A stretch of 64,000 nt of DNA from JBBDWK01 sp040902885 (GTDB taxonomy: Bacteria; Acidobacteriota; Terriglobia; Bryobacterales; Bryobacteraceae): positions 1 through 64,000 of the forward strand of contig JBBDWK010000103.1 of assembly GCA_040902885.1 (NCBI GenBank). Reading direction: 5' to 3'. Positions within the stretch are counted from its first letter, which is position 1. Each line of letters starts with the position of its first letter. The translations under genes were made by a program, and so were the position numbers. Positions 1-7,417 of the stretch are shown one piece after another. The notes beneath the pieces are model-generated. The model did no database searches, had not been told where the DNA came from, and worked only from the letters and a program-made list of their open reading frames with translations.

Positions 1-84
1 GAGTTCTAGACCTGGGTTCGGCGCCGGCCCCAGGTCCAGCTCGCAGCGACCGAAGATTTGCTGGGTCAGGGAGATCCTGGAAAC

Positions 85-110
85 GGGGGAGGCGCCCCCC
101 CCATTTTTTT
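85..110 (+). terminator. Terminator-like GC hairpin followed by a T run
   Basis: A run of five G, the short spacer aggcg and a run of C are followed directly by attttttt. This is the form of a rho-independent terminator for rightward transcription, so a gene to the left of the window probably ends here. The rest of 1-283 has no convincing coding frame. It does hold a repeated decamer, cctgggttcg, near 12 and 186, which is too short to interpret. No copy of the tRNA-Ala 3' end is visible in this stretch. Confidence 0.45.
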
Positions 111-283
111 GATGGCCTACCGCCTTGCTCCTACTCGTAGGGCACCCCCACAAGTAGGATTTACCTTATGCGAGGGGTTGCCCACCTGGGTTCGGTGGAA
201 TCTCCCTCAACAGTTCCCCGCACCGCCGAATGGCCCGCCAACCCCGGAGGGCAGCGGGCCAAATGTGCCGCCGGCGGCACAAT

Positions 284-907
284 TCAGGCGGCGTTCGCGG
301 CCTTGTACCCTTCCGCCCTTGCGCGCTCCATGGCGGCAACGACCGCGACGTGACTGTCGTCCGGGTCGCTGGCCCAGGCTTCCAGCGTGCGGACCAGGAA
401 GCGGACCTCATCGAGTTTCGCGCAGTCGTAGAAGCGGGCAATCTCCGCTTTCAGCGCCTTCAGGAAACGTTTCTTGATGTCGTCTTCGGTGCTATTGCCT
501 GTGTAGGCCTTCCTGCGGCCGAACTTCTCCAACTGGGAGATGAACTCGTTTACCTCGTCCACGTAGTCCCGATCCACTTGAATCAGGGAATCGCAGGACA
601 CGTTGTACTCAAAGGCGCTGCAAATCGGAATTTCGTGGTCGTCGGCCGCTCGTGGTTGTCCGCCGTAGCAGTCGCCGCTCCAGTCTTCCAGGACCTGCGA
701 GAGAAAGGAGATTTCCTCGCTCCAGGCTTTCTCCATGAACTCCTTGAAATTCTCCCGAAGGCTGTTCTTGGCGGCCTCCCGGAGTTTTCTGGAAACGGCG
801 CGCGGCTGACGAAAGGGTATGCGCGGGTTGGGGGTTACGGTTTCCTTCCCGTTCACCGGGATTGCGGCGGGCGGATTGGGTTGAGCTGTGCGTTTTCGTT
901 CTGCCAT
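284..907 (-). CDS. Hypothetical protein of the tRNA-Ala element (207 aa)
   Basis: I do not recognise this protein. It has a basic, proline-rich N-terminus of about 40 residues. A charged helical region follows, with a middle block containing WSGDCYGG and two other cysteines, and the C-terminus is rich in Ala, Glu and Arg. No signal peptide or membrane segment is visible. The start at 907 is preferred to the in-frame ATG at 922 because GGAG lies 9 nt upstream of it. The gene is transcribed away from the element's other genes. It shares with them a short control region that holds the direct repeats at 943-973, which suggests a role in element biology, but nothing in the sequence fixes one. Confidence 0.6.
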   Translation of the reverse strand: MAERKRTAQPNPPAAIPVNGKETVTPNPRIPFRQPRAVSRKLREAAKNSLRENFKEFMEKAWSEEISFLSQVLEDWSGDCYGGQPRAADDHEIPICSAFEYNVSCDSLIQVDRDYVDEVNEFISQLEKFGRRKAYTGNSTEDDIKKRFLKALKAEIARFYDCAKLDEVRFLVRTLEAWASDPDDSHVAVVAAMERARAEGYKAANAA

Positions 908-942
908 TTTGGGGGTCTCCATTGGTTGCGTTTCTAGGAATC

Positions 943-973
943 ACTACGAAACATATAGAAATACTACGAAACA
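943..973. promoter_or_regulatory. Direct repeats in a divergent control region
   Basis: Two identical 11-mers, actacgaaaca, start at 943 and 963. They are 20 bp apart, about two helical turns, so a bound protein would contact one DNA face. A related agtgaaaca lies near 997-1005. The stretch is visibly more AT-rich than its surroundings and separates the leftward 207-aa gene from the rightward small HTH gene. A repressor or excisionase operator is the simplest reading; the binding protein is not identified. Confidence 0.45.
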
Positions 974-1042
974 ATGCGGGGGGAAGTCAAGCGTATAGTG
1001 AAACATTTTGAAATCCGGCGTAGCGTATGGCAATATGGAAAC

Positions 1043-1279
1043 ATGGCAGACCAGAAAGACTATACGGTCGAAGAGTTTGCGCGGGAAAAGAGCCTCCATC
1101 CCGTGACGGTGAGACGGCTACTCCGGGCAGGGGAACTCCCCGGATACAAGATTGGTCCCCGAGAATGGCGCATCCCGGCAGACGCATGGGAAGAGTACGT
1201 AAAGCGGCGCATGGGTGGCGTGAAGCCTCCCAAGAAAGCCGCTCCGCCCAAGAAACAGCGCGGCAAGGCGGGGGGCTGA
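1043..1279 (+). CDS. Excisionase-family (MerR-like) DNA-binding protein
   Basis: This 78-aa protein begins MADQKDYTVEEFA and shows the short winged-helix pattern of excisionase/helix-turn-helix 17 proteins. It reads a tyrosine- and valine-led first helix, then HPVTVRRLLRAGELPGYKIG, then W-R-I-P and a basic tail rich in Lys, Pro and Ala. Such proteins bind att or operator DNA and direct excision, or act as small regulators. ATG 1043 is chosen because upstream in-frame codons do not extend the domain, and ggaa lies just before it. The stop is followed 3 bp later by the next gene, so the two are probably co-transcribed. It is a candidate recombination directionality factor for the downstream integrase. 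Confidence 0.75.
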   Translation: MADQKDYTVEEFAREKSLHPVTVRRLLRAGELPGYKIGPREWRIPADAWEEYVKRRMGGVKPPKKAAPPKKQRGKAGG

Positions 1280-1282
1280 ACC

Positions 1283-2215
1283 ATGGACGGGCAGCCGCGC
1301 ACGGTCAAGATCATCAAGACTATCGACCAGATTCCGGACGATCCGACAACCGTTGACGCCACCAGTTTTAACTTACATTTCGAGGACGGCTTCAAGCGGA
1401 CCATCATGCTGGGTGGATGGGTCGCTATGTATGCAAAGCGTATCGGTTCCGCCCAATCTCACGACCTCCTGAACTATGTCGGGACGCTTTTCAATGCCAA
1501 GCTCCCGACTGGCCCAAATGGCCGGAAGTTCGCCATAGAAGCGGCTCAACTGGCCGTCGCAACGGAAAACGAGAACTTCTTAGCCAACGTCCAGGAGAAG
1601 GTTTTCGGGCTCGGTTCCGGGCTGAGAATGCGGGCCGGGCTGGCCAAATACCTGCTGCCACTGAAAAGCGCCGAGGGTCAGAAGGATCGGTTACTCCACG
1701 TGTGTGCGCAAGACAACCCGACGCTGTACGTTCGCCAGCAAGTTCGGGACGAGCATGGAATCAGGCACCTACAAAAGCGCCGGCCAGTGAAGTTGGGCGG
1801 CGATCACGAAGCCGTGCTCTCCCTGGACGGTCCACTGCCGCGTGAGTTTCGAGCTAATCTTCGTTGCGACAATCTCCCGGAAATCGTGCGTTTCGCTCAA
1901 GAGTTAGTCACCGGAACGGGCCTCCGTTGGAATGTCAACTTCATCTTGCTGGGCTTGGGATTTTCCTGGGAGGAGATCGACTTCTACAACCTCGTCAATG
2001 TCAGTGGTCTGAGCGCACGCGAGGCCGCCGCGGACATGGGCCTGGACAAGCGGGCCGGCGAACGGCTGCGGAAAGCCTGTTACCGGAAAGGCCAGAAGAT
2101 CGCCGAGAATCTTCCGTGGTCCGAAGTGGGCGATAGCGGCTTTCGCCGCATTTACGCGCACGATGGAATGCTTCTCAAGACCGCTCAGGGGCGAGTCCTT
2201 TGGCGCCCGCAGTAA
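1283..2215 (+). CDS. Hypothetical protein with a C-terminal HTH-like segment (310 aa)
   Basis: The family is not recognised. The N-terminal third has a beta-rich stretch (residues about 25-50) and the middle is helical and charged. Residues about 240-280 read VSGLSAREAAADMGLDKRAG followed by ERLRKAC, which has the spacing of a helix-turn-helix such as sigma region 4 or a LuxR-type domain. No replication initiator, relaxase or nuclease motif is evident. The RBS is a G-rich run 7 nt before the ATG, partly inside the preceding HTH gene, so the two genes are likely translated from one mRNA. As the largest unknown in the element it could be a regulator or an initiator, but that is a guess. Confidence 0.65.
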   Translation: MDGQPRTVKIIKTIDQIPDDPTTVDATSFNLHFEDGFKRTIMLGGWVAMYAKRIGSAQSHDLLNYVGTLFNAKLPTGPNGRKFAIEAAQLAVATENENFLANVQEKVFGLGSGLRMRAGLAKYLLPLKSAEGQKDRLLHVCAQDNPTLYVRQQVRDEHGIRHLQKRRPVKLGGDHEAVLSLDGPLPREFRANLRCDNLPEIVRFAQELVTGTGLRWNVNFILLGLGFSWEEIDFYNLVNVSGLSAREAAADMGLDKRAGERLRKACYRKGQKIAENLPWSEVGDSGFRRIYAHDGMLLKTAQGRVLWRPQ

Positions 2216-2281
2216 GTTTCCTAACTTAAAATTGCTTAATGTGTCCCAAAACGCGAGTTTTCTAGGGGGAGGTATAAGAGC

Positions 2282-2518
2282 ATGTCTCAGCCGGGGTTGT
2301 TGATCGTCCTGGAATCTGACGGAAAAGCCGTGCCTATCGCGCGGGTCAAAGACCTTGAAATGCTCGCCGCCGCCGCCCGCGTGGCGATCCGGGAGAAGCG
2401 GGCGGAAGCTCGCGAAGTGTCTCCGGGAAATGCCGGCCTGGCCGTGGTGATCACCGAGGACGCCAACCGCCTGGAGCGGATTTTAGCGCAACTGATCCCG
2501 GCCACGGTCGTGATTTAG
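2282..2518 (+). CDS. Small hypothetical protein (78 aa)
   Basis: This short protein starts MSQPGLLIVLESDGKAVPIA, continues as an Ala/Arg/Glu-rich helix and ends with the hydrophobic strand-like ATVVI. It has no recognisable domain, signal peptide or membrane span. A good RBS (gggaggt, about 8 nt before the ATG) and its place in line with its neighbours argue that it is real. It lies between the 310-aa protein and a small HTH protein of the element. Confidence 0.55.
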   Translation: MSQPGLLIVLESDGKAVPIARVKDLEMLAAAARVAIREKRAEAREVSPGNAGLAVVITEDANRLERILAQLIPATVVI

Positions 2519-2580
2519 GTTCCAGCTTTCCGGCGTGCTTGGCGCGCGCCGCAGTTCTTTGAAAACGGAAATTTACCCGC

Positions 2581-2826
2581 ATGGCAACGGCAGTGGTTGG
2601 TCGGGCGATCACACTGGCCGATCCTTTTGAACGCCATTTTTCTCCGCAACAGATTGCGGAACTTTGGGGCCTGGACGAGTCCACGGTGCGCCGGATCTTT
2701 CAAGATGAGCCGGGCGTGCTGAAGATCGGAAAATCGGGGCGCCGGGATGGCAAGCGCGATTATGTGACGCTGCGCATTCCGGCGTCTATCGTGCGGCGCG
2801 TGCATGAAGAACGGACGGCATCTTGA
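2581..2826 (+). CDS. Small helix-turn-helix DNA-binding protein (81 aa)
   Basis: After a 20-residue lead the protein reads FSPQQIAELWGLDESTVRRI followed by FQDEPGVLKIG, then a basic segment and a C-terminal helix. This is the usual layout of excisionase-like or helix-turn-helix 17 proteins. Its stop lies 14 bp before the integrase start at 2841, and the integrase RBS overlaps its stop codon, so the two are tightly linked. It is a second candidate, beside the 1043-1279 product, for excisionase or for an int regulator. Which of the two acts in excision cannot be told from sequence alone. Confidence 0.75.
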   Translation: MATAVVGRAITLADPFERHFSPQQIAELWGLDESTVRRIFQDEPGVLKIGKSGRRDGKRDYVTLRIPASIVRRVHEERTAS

Positions 2827-2840
2827 GGGGTTTCGATAAA

Positions 2841-3971
2841 ATGCCCGGCATGCTCAATCTACAAAGGCGTCACACGCCGAAATGCCCACACAGGGACAAG
2901 GGTCCCGATTACCTGCAATGCAAGTGCCCCATCTATGCTCGGGGCACTGTTGACGGAAAGCGCGTCCGCTGTTCTCTAAAAGTCCGGGACATGCGGCGGG
3001 CCGCTCGAAAGCTCGATAAGCTCGACTTATCCCTGGAAGCGCTCCACCGGAAGCCGCTGCCGGCCGCCGTGGATGCATTCCTAAAGATGCAAGAGCCGAT
3101 CATCGCGCATGGAACAATGCGCAACTACCGCCGGGTCATGAATCACTTCCTGGCCGTAGCTGCCGCGCGGGAAACGCGGATGCTGGACGAGGTGTTGCCG
3201 GAACTCATCGACCTCTACCGGGAGTCGCGTAAAATCGCGCCGCTCACGTGGGTAAAGGAACTTCAGGTTTTGCGCCATTTTTTCGGATTTTGCTGTGAGC
3301 GGGACTGGATACAGAAGAACCCGGCCAAGCGCGTCCAGATGCCGCGTAACCTGAAGCCAAAATCGAAGGCGCCGTACACGGCGAACGAGATTATCAGTAT
3401 CATCGCGGCGTGCGATACCTTCGGGCGCAAAGCTTACGAGCGGACGCGAGCGCGGGCCATGGTGCTCATGCTGCGATACGCGGCGCTTCGGGTGTCCGAC
3501 CTGGCGACCTTGAAGCGCAGCAGCGTGAGGGGCGGCCGGATCGTGGTTTCCACCATGAAGACCGGCGCGCCGATCAATCTGCCGGTTCCGGCCGAGCTGC
3601 AACGGGCGCTCGATATGGTGCCCTTGCCGCAGGGAGCGGACGGGAATTGCGAGTACTTCTTTTGGAGCGGACAGGGATCAACGCGGGCCGTGATCCGGGG
3701 CGTCACCAGGACGCTGGGCGCTGTTTTCAGAAAGTCGGGAGTGAAGGGCGCTCACGCTCACCGCTTCCGGCATACACTTGCAACTGAGATTCTTGAGAGG
3801 GGCGGGACTGCCGAGGATGCGGCAAACATCCTCGGCAATTCACCCGCCATGATCCGCAAACATTACGCGCAACAGTCAATCGGGCGTCAGGAGCGGATAT
3901 TCAGCCTGATGCAAACCGTGCACGCTGGCACACAATTGGCACAGACCGAAAAGCAGACCGCAGTATGCTGA
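2841..3971 (+). CDS. Tyrosine recombinase/integrase
   Basis: This 376-aa site-specific recombinase would integrate and excise the element at the adjacent tRNA gene. Residues 15-44 hold clustered Cys/His (CPH, CKC and a later Cys), suggesting a small metal-binding N-terminal motif. A SAM-like core-binding domain spans about 72-165 and the catalytic domain about 175-345. Catalytic candidates are Arg217 (ALRVSDL), Lys240 (TMKTG), His307-x-x-Arg310 (HRFRH) and nucleophile Tyr342 (RKHYA). The usual His of the LGH box is Asn333 (LGNS). ATG 2841 is preferred to TTG 2823 because GAGGGG lies about 10 nt upstream of it. The stop lies 17 bp from the CCA end of tRNA-Ala, the classic place for an integrase. 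Confidence 0.93.
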   Translation: MPGMLNLQRRHTPKCPHRDKGPDYLQCKCPIYARGTVDGKRVRCSLKVRDMRRAARKLDKLDLSLEALHRKPLPAAVDAFLKMQEPIIAHGTMRNYRRVMNHFLAVAAARETRMLDEVLPELIDLYRESRKIAPLTWVKELQVLRHFFGFCCERDWIQKNPAKRVQMPRNLKPKSKAPYTANEIISIIAACDTFGRKAYERTRARAMVLMLRYAALRVSDLATLKRSSVRGGRIVVSTMKTGAPINLPVPAELQRALDMVPLPQGADGNCEYFFWSGQGSTRAVIRGVTRTLGAVFRKSGVKGAHAHRFRHTLATEILERGGTAEDAANILGNSPAMIRKHYAQQSIGRQERIFSLMQTVHAGTQLAQTEKQTAVC

Positions 3972-3988
3972 AATCAAAGAGCAAATCT

Positions 3989-4064
3989 TGGTGGACGGCA
4001 TGGGACTCGAACCCACGACCCCGGCGTTGCGAACGCCGTGCTCTCCCAACTGAGCTAGCCGCCC
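3989..4064 (-). tRNA. tRNA-Ala(CGC), CCA end encoded
   Basis: The minus strand folds into a full cloverleaf. The acceptor stem is GGGCGGC with GCCGTCC (one G-U pair). The D stem is GCTC/GAGC. The anticodon stem CGGCG/CGCCG encloses loop TTCGCAA with anticodon CGC. The variable loop has 5 nt, and the T arm GTGGG-TTCGAGT-CCCAT carries the invariant TTCGA. Discriminator A is followed by a genomic CCA at 3989-3991. The tRNA would read GCG alanine codons. Its 3' half faces the integrase and is the likely attachment site. Confidence 0.96.
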
Positions 4065-4097
4065 ACGTTCGCTTGGGGAACTCTTTACAATACTAGC

Positions 4098-4778
4098 ATG
4101 TCGTCAAGTATCGATCTCGCCGGTCAGCTCGAAAAGATGCGCGCGGACTGGGACCAAAGAGCCCGCGAAAACGCCCGGTATTACGTCAACACCGGCAAAG
4201 AGCAGTGGACGGACGAGGAGTTCTTCGCGTCCGGTGAGCGCACCGCGGCCGAGGAGATTCTGACCGACATGACCAACATCTGCCAGGGGCGGGAACCGAA
4301 GCGGATGAAGGTGCTCGAGATTGGCTGCGGCGCGGGCCGGGTCACGCGCGCCCTTTCCAACCTGTTCGGCGAGGTGCATGCCGTGGATGTCTCGGGCGAG
4401 ATGGTGCGGCAGGCCCGCGCGGCGCTGGCGGACCGGCCCCATGCGCACATCTATCAGAACAACGGCGCCGACCTGAGCGTGGTCCCCGAACTGGTCTTCG
4501 ACTTCGCGTTCTCCACCATCGTTTTCCAACACATTCCGAGCCGTGAAGTGATTGAAAACTACGTGCGCGAGGTGAATCGCTTGCTGCGTCCCGGGGCGCT
4601 GTTTAAATTCCAGGTGCAGGGGGATGCGACCTTGGAGACGACGCCGGACGACACATGGCTGGGGGTTCCGTTCTCCGACCAGCAGGCCGTGGAAATGGCC
4701 GTGCGCTGCGGCTTTGAGCCGCGCTACCGTCACGGCGTCGGAGAGCAGTACTTCTGGCTCTGGTATTTCAAGCGCTAG
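4098..4778 (+). CDS. Class I SAM-dependent methyltransferase
   Basis: The 226-aa protein has a helical N-terminus followed by the Rossmann methyltransferase core. Motif I is VLEIGCGAGRVTRAL (about residues 72-86), then an acidic end of strand 2 in AVDVSGEMV, a strand-4 region FDFAFSTIVFQHI, and a C-terminal beta hairpin ending in WYFKR. The substrate cannot be named; Methyltransf_11/25-type enzymes modify small molecules, quinone precursors or lipids. A TACAAT hexamer at 4086-4091 lies only 6 nt before the ATG and there is no Shine-Dalgarno, so the message may start at or near the ATG. The upstream DNA is shared with the oppositely oriented tRNA-Ala. Confidence 0.85.
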   Translation: MSSSIDLAGQLEKMRADWDQRARENARYYVNTGKEQWTDEEFFASGERTAAEEILTDMTNICQGREPKRMKVLEIGCGAGRVTRALSNLFGEVHAVDVSGEMVRQARAALADRPHAHIYQNNGADLSVVPELVFDFAFSTIVFQHIPSREVIENYVREVNRLLRPGALFKFQVQGDATLETTPDDTWLGVPFSDQQAVEMAVRCGFEPRYRHGVGEQYFWLWYFKR

Positions 4779-4788
4779 CGCGCCAGGG

Positions 4789-5217
4789 CTATTGCTGCGG
4801 CAGCCGGCCGCTGGAGCGCAGCATCGTTGTGAAGCCTTCCTGCTCGAAGTGACGATCCGCGGAAAGAATCTCGCGGATACGCAGCCTTTTCATTTCGATC
4901 ATGGAAACGCAGTCGGTATGACTGTAACCCTTGTCCGGACGCTTGGCGTACAGTTCCAGCCCATCCAGAAAGCCCTCGTGAGACTGGCCAATCACCCTGA
5001 CGGCCGGATCGTCCACAACCTGACGGATCGTCTCCGCTGCCCGGTTGCGAATAAATCGTAGCTTGGCGCAGAAGCTGAGGACCTCCGTCAGAACCTCTTC
5101 GGTGGTTACCAATTCGGCGTCGGCCAGTTCTGCATCCGCTTTGAGCGCAGCCTTCGTCCACTGGTCTTCACGTAACATGGCGATCCAGTAAATAGCATCC
5201 GCAAAGACGCGCCTCAC
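4789..5217 (-). CDS. PIN-domain ribonuclease toxin (VapC-like)
   Basis: The 142-aa product has the acidic residues of a PIN nuclease: Asp7 (VFADAIYW), Glu40/41 and Glu45 (VTTEEVLTEV), Asp102 (YSHTDC) and Asp121 (LSADRHF). PIN toxins are Mg2+-dependent RNases. The start is a GTG at 5217 whose last two bases are shared with the upstream gene's TGA stop, a 4-bp gtga overlap typical of translationally coupled toxin-antitoxin pairs. A longer upstream reading would run through the antitoxin gene without adding a domain. Its ending converges closely on the methyltransferase stop, 10 bp away. Confidence 0.82.
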   Translation of the reverse strand: MRRVFADAIYWIAMLREDQWTKAALKADAELADAELVTTEEVLTEVLSFCAKLRFIRNRAAETIRQVVDDPAVRVIGQSHEGFLDGLELYAKRPDKGYSHTDCVSMIEMKRLRIREILSADRHFEQEGFTTMLRSSGRLPQQ

Positions 5218-5441
5218 CGCTTCGGCGTCCCGTACAGGTAATGGTCGAAATTCTCCGCCCAGTCGTCCGGGAGGCCTTCCCAATCCTCTTTCTTGATCTG
5301 CATTCCGATCTGCCGAATTTTGTCCTGAATCGATCCCCGGCGAAACCCTGTCACCGGGTTGATGTCGGGCTTTTTGGTTTTGGTGGTGGAAGGATTTCGC
5401 TGTGCCATGACTTTATTATCGCTCCGAGCCTTTGCCTTCAT
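5214..5441 (-). CDS. Probable antitoxin partner of the PIN toxin
   Basis: This 75-aa, Lys-rich protein has a disordered basic N-terminus and a C-terminal helix with KKEDWEGLPDDWAENFDHYL. The Trp- and acid-rich tail would suit wrapping a toxin. No AbrB, RHH or HTH fold is obvious, so DNA binding is unproven. It is called an antitoxin mainly from size, its position upstream and the 4-bp overlap with the PIN gene. The start may be ATG 5441 (GGGG 8 nt upstream) or ATG 5408 (MAQRNPSTT). Confidence 0.65.
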   Translation of the reverse strand: MKAKARSDNKVMAQRNPSTTKTKKPDINPVTGFRRGSIQDKIRQIGMQIKKEDWEGLPDDWAENFDHYLYGTPKR

Positions 5442-5537
5442 CCTACGATCCCCACGGAGCGACAGCGACCCGAGCTATTTCGCCGAGTCGTAAAGCCCAC
5501 GTTCAAAATTGAAACAGTTCTTCGCGCGCCCGCCGTG

Positions 5538-5963
5538 CTACTGTTTCGGCTTCTTATGAACGCTGTGGCAGCTCTTGCAAGAGGCTCCGAGGCTCCCCAG
5601 GGAAGCCTTCCATGCCGCCAGGTCCTTGTCATGGGCGGCCTTGGCCGAGGCCGATGCGGCTGCGTTCATCCGATGGCTGCTCTTGATCCACACGTCCTGA
5701 TCGAGCGGTCGGGTACCGAGTAGCAGGAGCTGCGCGGTTTCCGCCAGCACCGCCGCGCTCTGCTCGGCGACTGCCCACTCCTTTTCGTCTTTGGGCCCGC
5801 CGGCCTTCATGAGAGCCGCGAGGGAATCCATCGCGGGCTTCTGGACGGCCGCCATCAGTTGCTTGGAGGTTGCCACCATCTGGTACTGCTGGCCGGACGC
5901 CGCCGTAATCGAGAAGGCCGCCAGAACAACGGCCGGTGCGAACTTCAGATAAGAACGTGCCAT
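5538..5963 (-). CDS. Exported c-type cytochrome (cytochrome c'-like)
   Basis: The 141-aa protein has a Sec signal peptide (MARSYLKFAPAVVLAAFSIT, probable cut after ASG). It has a helical body and a single haem-binding CKSCH near the C-terminus (residues about 131-135) followed by SVHKK. A helical bundle with CxxCH in the last helix is the plan of class II cytochromes c. Such proteins are periplasmic electron carriers or gas-binding proteins; the partner is not known. The gene stands alone, divergent from the acyl-CoA dehydrogenase, with only 37 bp between the start codons. Confidence 0.8.
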   Translation of the reverse strand: MARSYLKFAPAVVLAAFSITAASGQQYQMVATSKQLMAAVQKPAMDSLAALMKAGGPKDEKEWAVAEQSAAVLAETAQLLLLGTRPLDQDVWIKSSHRMNAAASASAKAAHDKDLAAWKASLGSLGASCKSCHSVHKKPKQ

Positions 5964-6000
5964 CAGCGCCGTATTATATCACTGCGCGGTAGAATTCATC

Positions 6001-7215
6001 ATGCGCTTCGAGCACCCGGAGAAGGTCCGGCAATTTCAGCGAAAACTGACCGCTTTCATGGAGGAGCACTTCTACCCCAACGAGCGGCTGATCGACCAAC
6101 AGATCGCTTCCGGCGACCGCTGGCAGCCGGTTCCGCTGATGGAAGAACTGAAACGGAAGGCGCGCGAGGCGGGCCTGTGGAACCTGTTTCTCCCGGAGAG
6201 CGAATTCGGAGCGGGTTTGACCAACCTGGAGTACGCCCCGCTCTGCGAGATCATGGGCCGCTCGCTCATCGCCCCGGAAGTTTTCAACTGTTCCGCCCCG
6301 GACACGGGCAACATGGAAGTGCTCGCCCGGTACGGCACGCCCGAGCAGAAAGAGCGGTGGTTGAAGCCGCTGCTGGCCGGCGAGATTCGCTCCTGCTTCT
6401 GCATGACCGAACCCGACGTCGCTTCCTCCGATGCCACCAACATCCGGGCCAGCATCGTGCGCGACGGGAATGAGTACGTGCTGAACGGGCGCAAGTGGTG
6501 GAGCACCGGCGCCGGCGACCCGCGCTGCAAAGTTGCCATCTTCATGGGCAAGACCGATCCAAGCGCTCCCAAACATCAGCAACAGTCGATGATTCTGGCG
6601 CCGCTCGACGCCGACGGCGTCGCCATCCTCCGGCTTCTGCCCGTTTTCGGATACGACCACGCGCCGCATGGCCACGCGGAAATTATGTTTGACAACGTTC
6701 GCGTTCCCGTTTCCAACCTGCTGCTGGGCGAAGGGCGCGGCTTCGAGATCGCGCAGGGCAGACTGGGGCCGGGGCGCATCCACCACTGCATGCGGCTTGT
6801 CGGACTGGCGGAGCGGGCGCTGGAGTTGATGTGCCGTCGCGTGAGGGCGCGCGTGGCCTTCGGGGAGCCTTTGGCCGAGCAGGGCGCCGTCCGGGCGGAT
6901 GTCGCGGAGTCGCGCATGGAGATCGAGCAGGCGCGGCTGCTTACCTTGAAGGCCGCGTATATGATGGACACCGTGGGCAACAAGGCGGCGCGCGCGGAGA
7001 TCGCGATGATCAAGGTGCTAGCCCCGAACATGGCGCTGCGCGTCATCGACCGCGCGATCCAGGCCCATGGCGGCGCGGGCATGTGCGAGGACGTGCCGCT
7101 GGCCTCGTGGTGGGCGTACACCCGGACGCTGCGCCTGGCCGACGGTCCCGACGAAGTGCATCGCGAGGCGATCGCGAAGATCGAACTGGGAAAGCCGTTG
7201 AGCGCAGCGGTCTAA
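6001..7215 (+). CDS. Acyl-CoA dehydrogenase
   Basis: This 404-aa flavoenzyme matches the full length of the family, which introduces the alpha-beta double bond into acyl-CoA thioesters. The N-terminal helical domain is followed by a beta domain with CFCMTEPDVASSDATN and KWWSTGAGDPRC, the FAD/substrate contacts. The C-terminal helical domain includes RVRARVAFGEPLAEQGAVRA and QAHGGAGMCEDVPLA. The sequence resembles the ACAD10/11-like subgroup, so its acyl substrate is uncertain. It stands alone. The gene is divergent from the cytochrome gene and is followed by a control region for the sigma factor. Confidence 0.92.
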   Translation: MRFEHPEKVRQFQRKLTAFMEEHFYPNERLIDQQIASGDRWQPVPLMEELKRKAREAGLWNLFLPESEFGAGLTNLEYAPLCEIMGRSLIAPEVFNCSAPDTGNMEVLARYGTPEQKERWLKPLLAGEIRSCFCMTEPDVASSDATNIRASIVRDGNEYVLNGRKWWSTGAGDPRCKVAIFMGKTDPSAPKHQQQSMILAPLDADGVAILRLLPVFGYDHAPHGHAEIMFDNVRVPVSNLLLGEGRGFEIAQGRLGPGRIHHCMRLVGLAERALELMCRRVRARVAFGEPLAEQGAVRADVAESRMEIEQARLLTLKAAYMMDTVGNKAARAEIAMIKVLAPNMALRVIDRAIQAHGGAGMCEDVPLASWWAYTRTLRLADGPDEVHREAIAKIELGKPLSAAV

Positions 7216-7251
7216 CCGAACAGATAGAATCGGGCCTATCCGAACGGATAG
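7216..7251. promoter_or_regulatory. Palindrome and direct repeat upstream of the sigma factor
   Basis: Positions 7236-7251 form a perfect 16-bp palindrome, ctatccgaacggatag. Its right half, ccgaacggatag (7240-7251), is repeated with one change as ccgaacagatag at 7216-7227, 24 bp upstream. Repeat plus palindrome look more like an operator than a terminator, since no T run follows. It lies just after the acyl-CoA dehydrogenase stop and about 165 bp before the sigma factor start. Confidence 0.45.
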
Positions 7252-7417
7252 TTTCAGCTTCTTCCCGGCTTCTTCCCCGCTGCGTCCATTTTCCTAACCT
7301 CTTTGGAGAAAAAGCGTTAGCCATCCATCGCGACCCCTGTCACGAATGGACTTGTACTTGCCGTTACTATTCCGCCACGGCGTTGGTCAAGCCCGGTCTT
7401 TTGCGGAGGAGGCGGCA

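Noticed and set aside
12..195. Repeated cctgggttcg near 12 and 186 as element att sites
   Set aside because: The decamer does not match the tRNA-Ala 3' end and is short enough to occur by chance.
58..477. A 139-codon frame on the + strand
   Set aside because: Proline- and arginine-rich low-complexity translation that runs through the terminator-like hairpin and overlaps the 3' end of the minus-strand gene.
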